A stretch of DNA of 64,000 nt from Thermus sp. CCB_US3_UF1 (lineage in GTDB: Bacteria > Deinococcota > Deinococci > Deinococcales > Thermaceae), in contig NC_017278.1 in NCBI RefSeq assembly GCF_000236585.1, forward strand, positions 1,240,001 to 1,304,000. Reading direction: 5' to 3'. The notes under the pieces are model-generated. The model did not search any database and was not told where the DNA came from. It saw only the letters and a program-made list of their open reading frames with translations. Within the stretch, counting starts at the first letter, position 1. Every line of letters begins with the position of its first letter. The translations under genes and the position numbers were made by a program. This document shows positions 26,976 through 36,377 of the stretch, piece after piece.

Positions 26976-27796
26976 CGCCCCCTAGGGTCCAACACGTCCC
27001 TGAGGCCATCCCCCAAGAGGTTGAAGGCCAAGACGGTAAGGAGGATGCCCAAGGCGGGGGCTGTGGCCGCCCAGGGCGCCTCGGCCATGTAGTTTCGGGT
27101 CTCCGCCACCATGGCCCCCCACTCTGGGGTAGGCGGCTGGGCCCCGAAGCCGATGAAGGAAAGCCCCGCCGCGGTGAGAATGGCCGCCCCTACCTCGTAG
27201 CTGGCCTGGACCAGTACAGGGGCAAGGGCATTGGGCAGGAGGTGGCGGAAGAGGATCCGCCCCTGGCTCGCCCCTAGGGCCCTAGCCGCCTCCACAAACT
27301 CCCGCTCCCGCAGGGCCAGCACCTGGGCCCGCACCAGGCGGGCGTAAATGGGCCAGGTGACCAGGGCTACAGCCAGGACGGTATTCACCAGGTTGGGACC
27401 CAGGGCGGCGGCGATGGCCATGGCCAGGATGAGGGAGGGGAAGGCGAAAAAGATATCGGTAAGGCGCATGAGGAGGCTATCCCAGCGCCCCCCAAGCCCC
27501 CCCGCCAGGAGGCCCACCGCTGTGCCCAAGAGGGAGGCCAAGAGGACCACGCCAAAGCCCACCCCTAGGCTGATGCGGGCCCCGTGGACCACGCGCGCCC
27601 AGACATCCCGGCCTAGCTGATCGGTGCCCAAGGGATACTCAGGGGAAGGAGGCCTGAGGCGCTGGAGGAGATTCTGCTCCAAGGGATCCCTGGCAAAAAG
27701 GGGCCCAAGAAGGGCCAAGAGGACCAGGCCAAGGAGGAGGAAAAGTCCCAAAAGGGCTCCTGGATTGCGAAGGAAACGCCGTAAGAGCTTAGGCAT
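26972..27796 (-). CDS. Peptide/opine-type ABC permease (DppC-like)
   Basis: A 274-residue permease of the nickel/peptide family with the N-terminal segment NPGALLGLFLLLGLVLLALLGPLFA and PLGTDQLGRDVWARVVHGARISL. The ATPase-coupling EAA-type loop is EFVEAARALGASQGRILFRHLLPN. Start chosen at MPKLLRRFL (ATG 27796), overlapping the DppB stop by 8 nt. Third gene of a binding protein-DppB-DppC operon that has no ATPase genes. Confidence 0.92.
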   Translation of the reverse strand: MPKLLRRFLRNPGALLGLFLLLGLVLLALLGPLFARDPLEQNLLQRLRPPSPEYPLGTDQLGRDVWARVVHGARISLGVGFGVVLLASLLGTAVGLLAGGLGGRWDSLLMRLTDIFFAFPSLILAMAIAAALGPNLVNTVLAVALVTWPIYARLVRAQVLALREREFVEAARALGASQGRILFRHLLPNALAPVLVQASYEVGAAILTAAGLSFIGFGAQPPTPEWGAMVAETRNYMAEAPWAATAPALGILLTVLAFNLLGDGLRDVLDPRGR

Positions 27797-28796
27797 ACCG
27801 GATCCTCGGGTCCAAGAGGGCATACAAGAGGTCCACCACCAGGTTCAGGAGGGAATAGACCAGTCCCACCAGCAGGGTTACCCCCATGACCGCGGGGAAA
27901 TCCAGGCTGGTGGCGGACTGGGTGACATAGCGGCCCAGCCCAGGCCAGGAGAAGATGGTTTCCGTCAGGACGGCTCCCGAAAGTAACCCTCCCATGAGCC
28001 CGCCTAAAAGGGTGAGGATGGGCAAGGCCGCGTTCTTCAGGGCATGGCCCAGCACCACGCGGCGTTCCGAAAGCCCCTTGGCCCAGGCGGTGCGCACGTA
28101 GTCCTGGCTCAAAACCTCCAACATGGCCGCCCGGGTCATGCGGGCCAGGAGGGCGGCAGAGGCTGAACCCAGAACAAAAGCAGGCAGGAGGAGGTGGAGG
28201 AGGGCGTCGCGAAAGGCCACCCAGTCCCGGACCAGAAAAGCGTCCAAGGTGACCATACCCGTGATCCGGGGAGGGGGGATGAGGTAGGGATCCAACCGGC
28301 CCGGTCCAGGGAGAAGCCCCATTTGCCGGTGGAGGAGGTCCAGGAGGAAGATGGCCAGGAAGAAGACCGGGGTGGAACCCAGGAGCAGGGCGAAAAGGCG
28401 CACCAAAAGATCGGGAGGGCGGTTTTGGCGCAAGGCCGCCCAGATCCCCGCAGGAAGCCCCAGAAGCACCGCCACCAAAAAGGCAGCCAGGGATAGCTCC
28501 AAGGTGGCGGGGAAAAACTCCTTTAGATCCTCGGCTACGGGTCTACCCGTGCGCAGGGAGCGGCCCAGGTCAAGGCTCAGGAGCCTTTGCAGGTAGATGC
28601 CGTACTGTACCAGGAGGGGCTTATCCAGGCCGTAACGCTGGCGGAACTCCTGGATCTGCTCCTCTCGGGCATTTTCCCCCAAAGCGGCCACCGCAGGATC
28701 AATGGGGATCACCTGGGCGATGAAAAAGGTGACAAAGGTAACACCCAGCCCCACGAAAAGAACCATGAAAAGCCTTCTTAAAAGATAGGCACCCAT
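27789..28796 (-). CDS. Peptide/opine-type ABC permease (DppB-like)
   Basis: A 335-residue DppB-type permease. Typical start MGAYLLRRLFMVLFVGLGVTF, the periplasmic FRQRYGLDKPLLVQYGIYLQ segment, SLRTGRPV, and the coupling loop QDYVRTAWAKGLSERRVVLGHALKN are present. Six membrane segments are expected. The ATG lies 2 nt after the T-run of an intrinsic terminator (28799-28825) and has no Shine-Dalgarno, which should limit permease expression relative to the upstream binding protein. Confidence 0.92.
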   Translation of the reverse strand: MGAYLLRRLFMVLFVGLGVTFVTFFIAQVIPIDPAVAALGENAREEQIQEFRQRYGLDKPLLVQYGIYLQRLLSLDLGRSLRTGRPVAEDLKEFFPATLELSLAAFLVAVLLGLPAGIWAALRQNRPPDLLVRLFALLLGSTPVFFLAIFLLDLLHRQMGLLPGPGRLDPYLIPPPRITGMVTLDAFLVRDWVAFRDALLHLLLPAFVLGSASAALLARMTRAAMLEVLSQDYVRTAWAKGLSERRVVLGHALKNAALPILTLLGGLMGGLLSGAVLTETIFSWPGLGRYVTQSATSLDFPAVMGVTLLVGLVYSLLNLVVDLLYALLDPRIRYA

Positions 28797-28798
28797 GG

Positions 28799-28825
28799 AA
28801 AAAACCCGCGACCCCAGGTCGCGGG
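28799..28825 (-). terminator. Intrinsic terminator between binding-protein gene and dppB-like gene
   Basis: On the minus strand a perfect 9-bp stem (CCCGCGACC/GGTCGCGGG, 3-nt loop) is followed by TTTTTT at 28804-28799, then CC and the DppB ATG. It lies 18 nt after the binding-protein stop, in its direction of transcription. It is probably a partial terminator that makes binding protein exceed permease. Confidence 0.85.
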
Positions 28826-28842
28826 CCTCACTATACCAAGAT

Positions 28843-30405
28843 CTAGGGTTGCTTGCCCACCTGCCAAAGGGGCACGGACATCATGGGGTTCTTCAAGAAG
28901 CCCTCTACCTTGGCCGAGAGGCCTATGGGCAAAAGGGGCTGGTACAGGACGACGTAGGGACCTTCCCGGAGAACCTTTTCCGTGAGAAGCCTGTACAGGG
29001 CCTTGCGCTTCTCAGCCTCCACCTCGAGGGCCGCCTGGCGGGCCAGCTTGGCGGCCACCTCGTCCTCGTAGCTGTTGCGCCAGGCCAGGGAGCGCGCCGC
29101 GTAGTCCGACCAAGGCGTGGCGTTGCCATCGGGGTCAGGGAAATCGGGGCTCCAGGCCACCAGGACCATCTGGTGGTTCTGGGCCCGATAGGTGGCGAGG
29201 AGCTCCGCGTTGGGGATGGTGCGGATGCGAGCCCGAAGGCCAGCCTTGGCCATATCGGCCTGCAACTTGGCGGCCACATCGGGGCAGGGCACGCCTCCGC
29301 CGCAGATGCCCGTATTGGCCAAGAGCTCAAACTCCAAACCCTGGGGATAACCCGCTTCAGCCAGGAGGCGCTTGGCCCGCTCGGGATCGTACTTGTAGGG
29401 AGCAGTGGGGTTATGGCCCAGAAGACCTTTGGGGATAAGGGTTTGCACCTTCAGGGCGTTCCCCTGGAGAAGCCCCTGGATGAGTTCATCCTGGTTTACC
29501 GCCCAGCGCACCGCCTCCCGGACCTTGGGGTTGGCGAAGGGGCTTCCCGCCTTCATGTTCATGGCCAAGTACTGGAGGCGCAGGGTTTCGGCCCGCACCA
29601 CCTTGAAGCGGGGGTTAGCGGCCAGAGCCCTCACGGCCTCGGGGGTGAGCCCCTCGGCGATGTCGATCTCCCCAGACTCCAGGGCGGTGCGGAGCACAGC
29701 CGGTTCCTGAATGTAGCGCAGCACCACCCGTGGCACCTTGGGCTTGATGCGGGCGTGGGGATTGGCCTCGAGGATCACCTGGTTCCCCCGCTCCCAGCGC
29801 ACCAGACGGTAGGGGCCGGAGCCGGCGGAGTTATTGGTGAGGAAGTCCTTGCCGAAGTCACCTCCCTTGGCGTTCCTTTGTGCCTCCTCCGAGTCCACGA
29901 TGCCCCCGATGGTGAAGGTGAGGATGGCGAGGAAGGACTGAGGGGAAGCGGCTTTGGGAATGCGCACCTCCACGGTGTAGGGATCCAGGGCCTTGGTGGC
30001 CCCCGGTTTGAGCTGGGCGATGTTGGTGAAGAGGAAGGAACCCGGTCCCTTGAGGGCCAGGGCCCGCTCAAAGCTAAAGACCACGTCCTTGGCCGTCACC
30101 TCCCGGCCGGTGGAAAACTTGCTCCCCCGGCGGAGCTTGAAGGTAAGGATCCAGTCCGTGGTACCCCGCTCCACCTTCCAGCTCTCCGCCAGGCCAGGCC
30201 GCAGGGTGGAGAGGTCATTCCCTTCAAAACGCACCAGGGTTTCGTAGAGGTTATCGGCGATCATCACCCCGCTGAACTCGTAGACCACCTGGGGATCCAG
30301 GGTGATGAGGTCCGTCCAGTCCCCGCCATAAACCAGGATCTGGGTCCGATCCTGGGCCCAGGCCAAACCCAAGGCCACCACCAACCACCATAGCCAGCGC
30401 CTCAT
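28843..30405 (-). CDS. Family 5 ABC substrate-binding protein
   Basis: A 520-residue SBP_bac_5 protein. Start chosen at ATG 30405 (MRRWLWWLVVALGLAWAQ, signal peptide, no lipobox Cys); a longer reading adds 21 residues ahead of it. SAGSGPYRLVRWERGNQVIL, LEANPHARIKPKVPRVV and RLLAEAGYPQGLEFELL are family features. NTGICGGGVPCPDVAAKLQAD carries two Cys that could form a disulfide. Oligopeptides, opines or other organic solutes are possible ligands. First gene of the operon. Confidence 0.9.
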   Translation of the reverse strand: MRRWLWWLVVALGLAWAQDRTQILVYGGDWTDLITLDPQVVYEFSGVMIADNLYETLVRFEGNDLSTLRPGLAESWKVERGTTDWILTFKLRRGSKFSTGREVTAKDVVFSFERALALKGPGSFLFTNIAQLKPGATKALDPYTVEVRIPKAASPQSFLAILTFTIGGIVDSEEAQRNAKGGDFGKDFLTNNSAGSGPYRLVRWERGNQVILEANPHARIKPKVPRVVLRYIQEPAVLRTALESGEIDIAEGLTPEAVRALAANPRFKVVRAETLRLQYLAMNMKAGSPFANPKVREAVRWAVNQDELIQGLLQGNALKVQTLIPKGLLGHNPTAPYKYDPERAKRLLAEAGYPQGLEFELLANTGICGGGVPCPDVAAKLQADMAKAGLRARIRTIPNAELLATYRAQNHQMVLVAWSPDFPDPDGNATPWSDYAARSLAWRNSYEDEVAAKLARQAALEVEAEKRKALYRLLTEKVLREGPYVVLYQPLLPIGLSAKVEGFLKNPMMSVPLWQVGKQP

Positions 30406-30474
30406 ACACCCTCCTCCGGGCTTTAGACCCTTATGAGCCATCCTAGCCAGGCCCTTTCCCTGGGTCAAGGCCCT

Positions 30475-31281
30475 TCACAGAGGAGGCGTAAACCGCCCGT
30501 CCACCGCCGTCCAGCCCCCATCCACCAGGAAGAGGGTGCCCGTCACGTAGCTGGCCGCCGGGGAGGCCAGGTAGACCACGGCCATGGCCACCTCCTCGGG
30601 CCTGCCCCAGCGCAAAAGGGCCGTCTTCTCCGCGTAGGCCCGGTACCATTCCGGCCGCGCCCGGATGGGGGCGGTGAGGGGGGTCTCGATGGGGCCAGGG
30701 GCGATGGCGTTGGCCCGCACGCCGTAGGGCCCAAGCTCCGCGGCCAGGGTGCGGACAAGCTGCAGGATCCCCGCCTTGGTGGCGGCGTAGACCCCTTGCC
30801 CCGGCTCCACCACCAAGGCCCGGATGGAGGCGAAGGCGATGAGGCTCCCCGAACCCCTTTCCCGCATGGCCCGCCCCCCAGCCCGCAGGAGGCGGAGGGT
30901 GGCCTTGAGGTTCAGGTCCACCACCCGATCGATCTCCTCGTCGGTGTAGTCCAGAAGGGGCTTGCGCACGTTGATGGCCGGGGTGGAGACCAGGGTGTCC
31001 AGGCGGCCCAACCGCTCCAGAACCCTCGCCACCAGCCCCTCCCCTGCCCCGGGCTCCCCCAGGTCCAGGGGGTAGGCCAAAGCCTCCCCACCCCCCTGGC
31101 GGATGGCCTCCTGGGCAGCCTCGAGGCCCTCCCGGTCCTTGTCGGCCAGGACCACCCGGGCCCCGAAGGCCGCCAGGGCCTCCGCCGAAGCCCGCCCGAT
31201 CCCCGAAGCCGCCCCCACCACCAGGGCCACCTGCCCCGTCAGGTCCAGAAGCTTGCGGTAGTCCATAGGCTTTGGCCCCAT
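30475..31281 (-). CDS. SDR-family NAD(P)-dependent oxidoreductase
   Basis: A 268-residue classical short-chain dehydrogenase. Cofactor motif [11 protein letters not shown], Asp in LADKD favouring NAD(H), catalytic Ser in [13 protein letters not shown] (Tyr and Lys), and [10 protein letters not shown] follow the fold order. The usual NNAG strand is replaced by STPAINV. The C-terminus [19 protein letters not shown] is typical. Substrate unknown. Divergent from mmsA over 59 nt, possibly part of the same catabolic route. ATG 31266 is an alternative start. Confidence 0.88.
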   Translation of the reverse strand: MGPKPMDYRKLLDLTGQVALVVGAASGIGRASAEALAAFGARVVLADKDREGLEAAQEAIRQGGGEALAYPLDLGEPGAGEGLVARVLERLGRLDTLVSTPAINVRKPLLDYTDEEIDRVVDLNLKATLRLLRAGGRAMRERGSGSLIAFASIRALVVEPGQGVYAATKAGILQLVRTLAAELGPYGVRANAIAPGPIETPLTAPIRARPEWYRAYAEKTALLRWGRPEEVAMAVVYLASPAASYVTGTLFLVDGGWTAVDGRFTPPL

Positions 31282-31340
31282 CCTACCACCCTTGCGAAGC
31301 CTCCTCCCGGGGAAGAAGAATGGAGCCCAAGGAGGAAAGG

Positions 31341-32765
31341 ATGCTCAAGAACCTGATTGGCGGCCGTTGGCGGGAGGTGGACCGCCCCACCCTCCCCGTC
31401 CTCAACCCGGCCACGGAGGAGGTCCTGGAGGAGGTCCCCCTCTCGGGCCCCGAGGAGGTGGACCAGGCGGTGCAAGCCGCGGAAAAGGCTTTCGCCACCT
31501 GGAGCCAGACCCCGCTTCTGGAACGCCTCCGCCTCCTTTTCCGCTTCAAAGGGCTTTTGGAGGAGCACGCCGAGGACCTGGCCCGCCTCGTGACCCTCCA
31601 CCACGGCAAGACCCTGGAGGAGGCCCGGGGGGAGGTGCGCCGGGGGATCGAGGTGGTGGACTTCGCCCTCTCCGCCGCCACCCTCCTCCAGGGAAGGACC
31701 CTGCGGGAGGTCACCCCCGGGGTGGACCAGAACCTCTTCCACTACCCCCTGGGCGTGGTGGCGGGCATCCCCCCCTTCAACTTCCCCGTCATGATCCCCT
31801 TGTGGATGCTCCCCATCGCCGTGGTGGCGGGGAACACCTTCGTCCTCAAGCCCTCCGAACGCACCCCCTTGGGGGCGGTGCGCCTGGCCGAGCTCTTCCT
31901 GGAGGCCGGCTTCCCCGAAGGGGTCCTCAACCTGGTCCACGGGGGCCGGGAGGCCGCCGAGGCCCTGGCGGCCCATCCCGGGGTGCGGGCGGTCCAGTTC
32001 GTGGGCTCCGAGGCGGTGGCCCGCCGGGTCTACGCCCTGGCCGCCGCCCACGGCAAGCGGGTCTCCGCCGCCGGGGGGGCCAAGAACCACCTGGTGGTCC
32101 TGCCCGACGCGGATCTGGACCTGGCCGTCCCCGCCATCCTCAACTCCGCCTTCGGCAACGCCGGGGAGCGGTGCCTGGCGGGGAGCGTGGCCGTGGGGGT
32201 GGGCGGGGTCGGGCCGGAGCTTTTGGAGCGGGTGGTGGAGGCCGCCCAGAGGCTCAAGGTGGGCCCAGGCTGGGAGGAAGGGGTGCAGGTGGGCCCCCTG
32301 ATCCGGGAGGAGCACCGCCAGCGGGTGGTGGGCTACATCCAAAGGGGCCTGGAGGAAGGGGCCAGCCTGGCCCTGGACGGCCGGGGGGTGGAGGGGCGGG
32401 GCTTCTTCCTCGGGCCCACCGTCCTCGCCGGGGTCTCCCCCCGGATGGCCGTGGGGCGGGAGGAGATCTTCGGCCCCGTCCTCTCCGTGGCCTTCGCGGC
32501 CAGCCTGGAGGAGGCCATCGCCCAGGCCAACGCCGTAGCCTACGGCAACATGGCCTGCGTCTTCACCCAAAGCGGCCGGGCGGCCCGGGCGTTCCGGGAA
32601 AGGGTCCAGGCGGGCATGGTGGGGGTGAACGTGGGCGTGGCCCAGCCCTTCGCCTTCTACCCCTTCTCCGGCTGGAAGGCCTCCTTCTTCGGCGACCTCC
32701 ACCCCCACGGGCCCGACGCCTTCCTCTTCTACACCCAAAGAAAGGTGGTGGTGGAACGGTGGTGA
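31341..32765 (+). CDS. mmsA: Methylmalonate-semialdehyde dehydrogenase (CoA-acylating) type
   Basis: A 474-residue ALDH of the MmsA/IolA group. Distinctive marks are [38 protein letters not shown], and the nucleophile Cys in [13 protein letters not shown]; the group lacks the general-base Glu of ordinary ALDHs and has [10 protein letters not shown] there. It should convert methylmalonate or malonate semialdehyde plus CoA to propionyl- or acetyl-CoA, as in valine or inositol catabolism. Start ATG 31341 follows AAGGAGG; upstream ATGs lack one. Stop overlaps the next start (GTGA). Confidence 0.9.
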   Translation: MLKNLIGGRWREVDRPTLPVLNPATEEVLEEVPLSGPEEVDQAVQAAEKAFATWSQTPLLERLRLLFRFKGLLEEHAEDLARLVTLHHGKTLEEARGEVRRGIEVVDFALSAATLLQGRTLREVTPGVDQNLFHYPLGVVAGIPPFNFPVMIPLWMLPIAVVAGNTFVLKPSERTPLGAVRLAELFLEAGFPEGVLNLVHGGREAAEALAAHPGVRAVQFVGSEAVARRVYALAAAHGKRVSAAGGAKNHLVVLPDADLDLAVPAILNSAFGNAGERCLAGSVAVGVGGVGPELLERVVEAAQRLKVGPGWEEGVQVGPLIREEHRQRVVGYIQRGLEEGASLALDGRGVEGRGFFLGPTVLAGVSPRMAVGREEIFGPVLSVAFAASLEEAIAQANAVAYGNMACVFTQSGRAARAFRERVQAGMVGVNVGVAQPFAFYPFSGWKASFFGDLHPHGPDAFLFYTQRKVVVERW

Positions 32766-33918
32766 GGAAGGCCCTCCTGGCGGCGGAAGCGGTGGAGGAA
32801 GGGGAGGTGGTGGAGCTCCTCAAGGCCCTGGTGCGCCTGCCCAGCCACTACCCGGGCCCGGGGGAGGAAGGGGTGGTGGCCTTCCTCGAGGCCTACCTCC
32901 AGGAACGGGGGCTAAAGCCCTTCCGCCAAGAGGCGGCCCCGGGAAGGCCCAACCTGGTGGCGGACCTGGGGGAGGGGGAGGGGGGCCTCATCCTGGAGGG
33001 GCACACCGACGTGGTGACCCCAGGGGAGGAGGCCCTTTGGACCTACCCCCCCTACGGGGCCGTGGTGGAGGGGGGCGGCTTTATGGCCGGGGGGCCTGCG
33101 ACATGAAGGGGGGGCTGGCCGCCCTGGTGGGGGCCCTCTTGGCAGTGAAGCGGGTCCTGGGGAAGCCCAAGCGCCCCCTGCGCCTGGCGGCCCTGGCGGA
33201 CGAGGAGGGGATGATGCGGGGGGTGAAGGCCTTCCTCGAGGCCGGCCTGGCCCGAGGCTTCCGGGGGGCCTTGGTGGCCGAGCCCGAGGCCATGGAGGTC
33301 TGCCTCTGGCAGAAGGGGGCCCTGCGCCTCCGCCTCCTCTTCCCAGGGCGGATGGCCCACGGGGCCATGCCCTACGCGGGGGATAACCCCATCCCCAAGG
33401 CGGCCCGCTTCGTCGTATCCCTAAAGGAGCTGGAGGGGAAACTCCAGGCCGCCTTCCCCCACCCCCACCTGGGACCGCCCTACCTCACCCCCACCCGGTT
33501 CCTGGCCAGCGCCGGGGAGGGGCAGCTGAACGTCATTCCCCCTATGGCCGAGGTGGCCCTGGACGTGCGCACCGTACCCGGGATGGACCACGGGGAGCTT
33601 TTGGCCCGGATCGGGGAGCTGGCGGGGGTAGGGGTGGAGGTCCTCGAGGACCGCCCCCCCGTGGAAACCCCCAGGGAGGACCCCCTGGTCCAGGCCGCCG
33701 AGGAGGCCCTCAGGCTCCTTGGCCTCCCCGTCCGCCTGGGCGGGGTGCCCGGGGCCACGGACGGCACCTTCCTGAGGGCCTGGGCCGGGCTTCCCGTGGT
33801 GGTCATGGGCCCCGGGGAGAAGACCCTCCCCCACCAGGTGGACGAGTGGGTGGACCTGGAGGAGGTGGTCCTGGCGGCCCGGGTCTACGCCGCCTTGGCG
33901 GTGCTCTACCTGGACTGA
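32762..33918 (+). pseudogene. M20-family amidohydrolase (ArgE/DapE-like) split by a single-base frameshift
   Basis: Reads as two frames. From GTG 32762 the first frame carries ILEGHTDVVTPGE (metal His and Asp) and hits a stop at about 33106. The rest continues in another frame (stop 33918) with LYGRGACDMKGGLAAL (bridging Asp), LAALADEEGMMRG (catalytic Glu pair), AEPEAMEV and TLPHQVDEWV (C-terminal metal His). Adding one G to the GGGGGG run at 33070-33075 joins them perfectly as VVEGGRLYGRGACDMKGG. All metal ligands are intact, so this is either a recent mutation, phase variation or a sequence error. Function if intact: deacylation of an N-acyl amino acid. Cotranscribed with mmsA. Confidence 0.85.
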
Positions 33919-33956
33919 CCCCTGCCCGTGGTAAGGTAAGGGCCAAGGAGGTTCCC

Positions 33957-35441
33957 ATGCGCACGCGGCTCCTTTGGCCCTTGCTGGTGCTATTTGGCCT
34001 GGCCCTGGCCCAGACCCGAGGGGGCGAGCTCCGGGTGGCCATCCTGGCCGAGCCCCCGGTCCTGGACCCCACGGCCTCCACCAGCCAGGAAATCCCCCGG
34101 ATGCTTTACGATAACGTCCTCCAGGGCCTGGTGAAGTTCAACGAGAAGGGGGAGATCGTCCCTGCCCTGGCGGAGCGCTGGCAGGGAAGCCCCTCCAGCC
34201 TCACCTGGACCTTCTACCTGAGGCGGGGGGTGCGCTTCCACAACGGCAGCCCCTTCACCGCCGAGGACGTGGTCTTCAAGTTCAACCGGGCCCGGGACCC
34301 CCGGTCCGGCCACACCCACCCCGAGTACTACCGGGACATCCAGGCGGTGGAGGCCAAGGACCCCTACACGGTGGTCTTCCGCCTGCGCCAGCCCAACCAG
34401 GACTTCCTCTTCAACCTGGCCCGGCCCGACTCGGTCATCGGCCCCAAGGGGCGGGTGGAGGAGCAGAGGACCCAGCCCATCGGCACCGGGCCCTTCCGCT
34501 TCGTGGCCTGGGAGCGGGGGGTAGGGGTGCGGCTGGAGCGGTTTGAGGGCTACTACGAGCCGGGCCTCCCCTACCTGGACCGGGTCTTCTTCCGCTTCCT
34601 CCCCGATCCCAACGCCCAGATCGCCGCCCTCAGGGCCGGGGACATCCAGGTGATCGGCCTGGGGGTGAGCCCGGAAAACGCCCTGGTGTTGGGCCGGGAC
34701 CCCAACTTCAAGGTGGTCACGGGCTTCACCACCACGGAGATCACCGTGGGCATGAACAACGCCCGTCCCCCCTTCAACGACCCCAGGGTGCGCCGGGCCA
34801 TCCAGCACGCCGTGGACAAGAAGGCCCTGGTGGAGGGGGTGATGCTGGGCTACGGCACCCCCATCGGCAGCCACCGCTCCCCCGGGGAGAGCTGCTACGA
34901 GGACCTCTCGGGCCTCTACCCCCACGACCCCGCCCGGGCCCGGGCCCTCCTGCAGGAGGCAGGGTACGGGCCCGCCAACCCCTTGCGCTTCACCTTCACC
35001 CTGGCCGCCCCCTATCCCTACGAGCGGCGCCTGGGGGAGGCCATCGCCGCCCAGCTTTCCCAGATCGGGGTCCAGGCGCGGCTGGAGGTGGTGGAGTGGG
35101 CCACCTGGCTCTCCCGGATCTTCCGCGGGGCGGACTACCAGATGACCATCATTGGCCACTCCGAGCCCCACGACATCGGGGTCTACGCCAACCCCAACTA
35201 CTACTTCCGCTACGACTCCCCCCGCTTCCGGGAGCTCTACGCCCAGTACCTGAGGACCCCCGACCCCAAGCGGGCCTGCGAGCTCATGAAGGAGATGCAG
35301 CGCCTCCTGGCCCAGGACGCGGTGAACCTTTGGGTGATGAATAGCCCCTACCTGGCGGCCATGCGCAAGGAGGTCATGGGCTGGTGGGGCAACCAGCCCA
35401 CCCCGAGCCTCAACGTGACCCGGGTGTACCTGAGCCGGTAG
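33957..35441 (+). CDS. Family 5 ABC substrate-binding protein (peptide/opine/glutathione type)
   Basis: A 494-residue SBP_bac_5 protein with signal peptide MRTRLLWPLLVLFGLALAQ. ILAEPPVLDPTASTSQEIPR, YLRRGVRFHNGSPFTAEDVV, IGTGPFRFVAWERGVGV, NNARPPFNDPRVRRAIQHAV and DIGVYANPNYYFRYDSPRF fit the family. Start ATG 33957 follows AAGGAGG. First gene of a binding protein-DppB-DppC set directly downstream of the M20 gene, so the ligand could be the N-acylated or peptide substrate of that enzyme (inference). Confidence 0.92.
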   Translation: MRTRLLWPLLVLFGLALAQTRGGELRVAILAEPPVLDPTASTSQEIPRMLYDNVLQGLVKFNEKGEIVPALAERWQGSPSSLTWTFYLRRGVRFHNGSPFTAEDVVFKFNRARDPRSGHTHPEYYRDIQAVEAKDPYTVVFRLRQPNQDFLFNLARPDSVIGPKGRVEEQRTQPIGTGPFRFVAWERGVGVRLERFEGYYEPGLPYLDRVFFRFLPDPNAQIAALRAGDIQVIGLGVSPENALVLGRDPNFKVVTGFTTTEITVGMNNARPPFNDPRVRRAIQHAVDKKALVEGVMLGYGTPIGSHRSPGESCYEDLSGLYPHDPARARALLQEAGYGPANPLRFTFTLAAPYPYERRLGEAIAAQLSQIGVQARLEVVEWATWLSRIFRGADYQMTIIGHSEPHDIGVYANPNYYFRYDSPRFRELYAQYLRTPDPKRACELMKEMQRLLAQDAVNLWVMNSPYLAAMRKEVMGWWGNQPTPSLNVTRVYLSR

Positions 35442-36377
35442 ATGCGGGGCTTCCTCCTCCGGCGGGTCCTCCTGGCCCTCCTCACCCTCTGGCTTGCCGC
35501 CAGCCTGGTCTTCGCCTTCCTCCTCCTCCTCCCCGGGGACCCGGTGCAGGCCATCCTGGGCCTCGAGGCCTCGGAGGAGGCCCGGCTGGCCCTGGAACGG
35601 GCCCTAGGCCTGGACAAGCCCCCTTTGGAGCGCTACCTGGGCTGGCTCCTGGGCCTTGGGCGGCTGGACCTGGGGGAGTCCATCCGCTACGCCAAGCCCG
35701 TGGCCGAGCTCCTTGGGGAGAGGCTTCCCCTCACCCTGGCCCTGGTCCTCCTGGGCCTAGGGGGGGCCCTCCTCCTGGCCCTACCCCTGGCCCTGCTGGC
35801 GGTGCGCCTTCCCCCCTTGGACCTCACCCTAAGCGGCCTTATGGGCCTCTTGCAGTCCGTGCCCACCTTTTTCCTGGGGGTGGTCCTCCTTTACGCCCTG
35901 GCGGTCCACCTCCCCCTCCTTCCCGCCAGCGGCTTCCCCGGCTGGGAACGCCCTGGGGAAGCCCTCCGCCACCTCCTCCTCCCCGCCCTGACCCTGGCCC
36001 TTTCCCGGGCGGCCATCCTCTTCCGCATGGCCCGGGCCAGCCTCCTGGAGGTCCTGGGCCAGGACTACGTCCGCACCGCCCGGGCCAAGGGGGTGCCCGA
36101 GGCCCGGGTCCTCCTGAAGCACGCCCTCAGGCCCGCAAGCCTCCCCCTGGTCACCCTATTGGGCCTGGAAGGGGGCTTCCTCCTCACGGGGGCGGTGGTG
36201 GTGGAGGCGGTCTTCGCCCTGCCCGGGATGGGGAGCCTGGCCCTCACGGCCCTCGAGGCCCGCGACTACCCCCTCCTCCAGGGCCTGGTCCTGGCCATGG
36301 CCGCCCTCATCGTCCTCCTCAACCTAGTGGTGGACCTCCTCTACGGCCTCCTGGACCCGCGGGTGGAGTATGCGTAG
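35442..36377 (+). CDS. Peptide-type ABC permease (DppB-like)
   Basis: A 311-residue permease. MRGFLLRRVLLALLTLWLAASLVF is the first helix; ESIRYAKPVAELLGERLPLTL and the coupling loop QDYVRTARAKGVPEARVLLKHALRP are typical. The ATG directly abuts the upstream TAG. Overlaps the DppC-like start by 8 nt. Confidence 0.93.
   Translation: MRGFLLRRVLLALLTLWLAASLVFAFLLLLPGDPVQAILGLEASEEARLALERALGLDKPPLERYLGWLLGLGRLDLGESIRYAKPVAELLGERLPLTLALVLLGLGGALLLALPLALLAVRLPPLDLTLSGLMGLLQSVPTFFLGVVLLYALAVHLPLLPASGFPGWERPGEALRHLLLPALTLALSRAAILFRMARASLLEVLGQDYVRTARAKGVPEARVLLKHALRPASLPLVTLLGLEGGFLLTGAVVVEAVFALPGMGSLALTALEARDYPLLQGLVLAMAALIVLLNLVVDLLYGLLDPRVEYA

Noticed and set aside
31292-33106. A 604-codon open frame on the plus strand overlapping mmsA.
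   Set aside because: The part over mmsA is Gly/Pro/Arg low complexity. Only its last third is real and belongs to the N-terminal half of the frameshifted M20 gene starting at GTG 32762.
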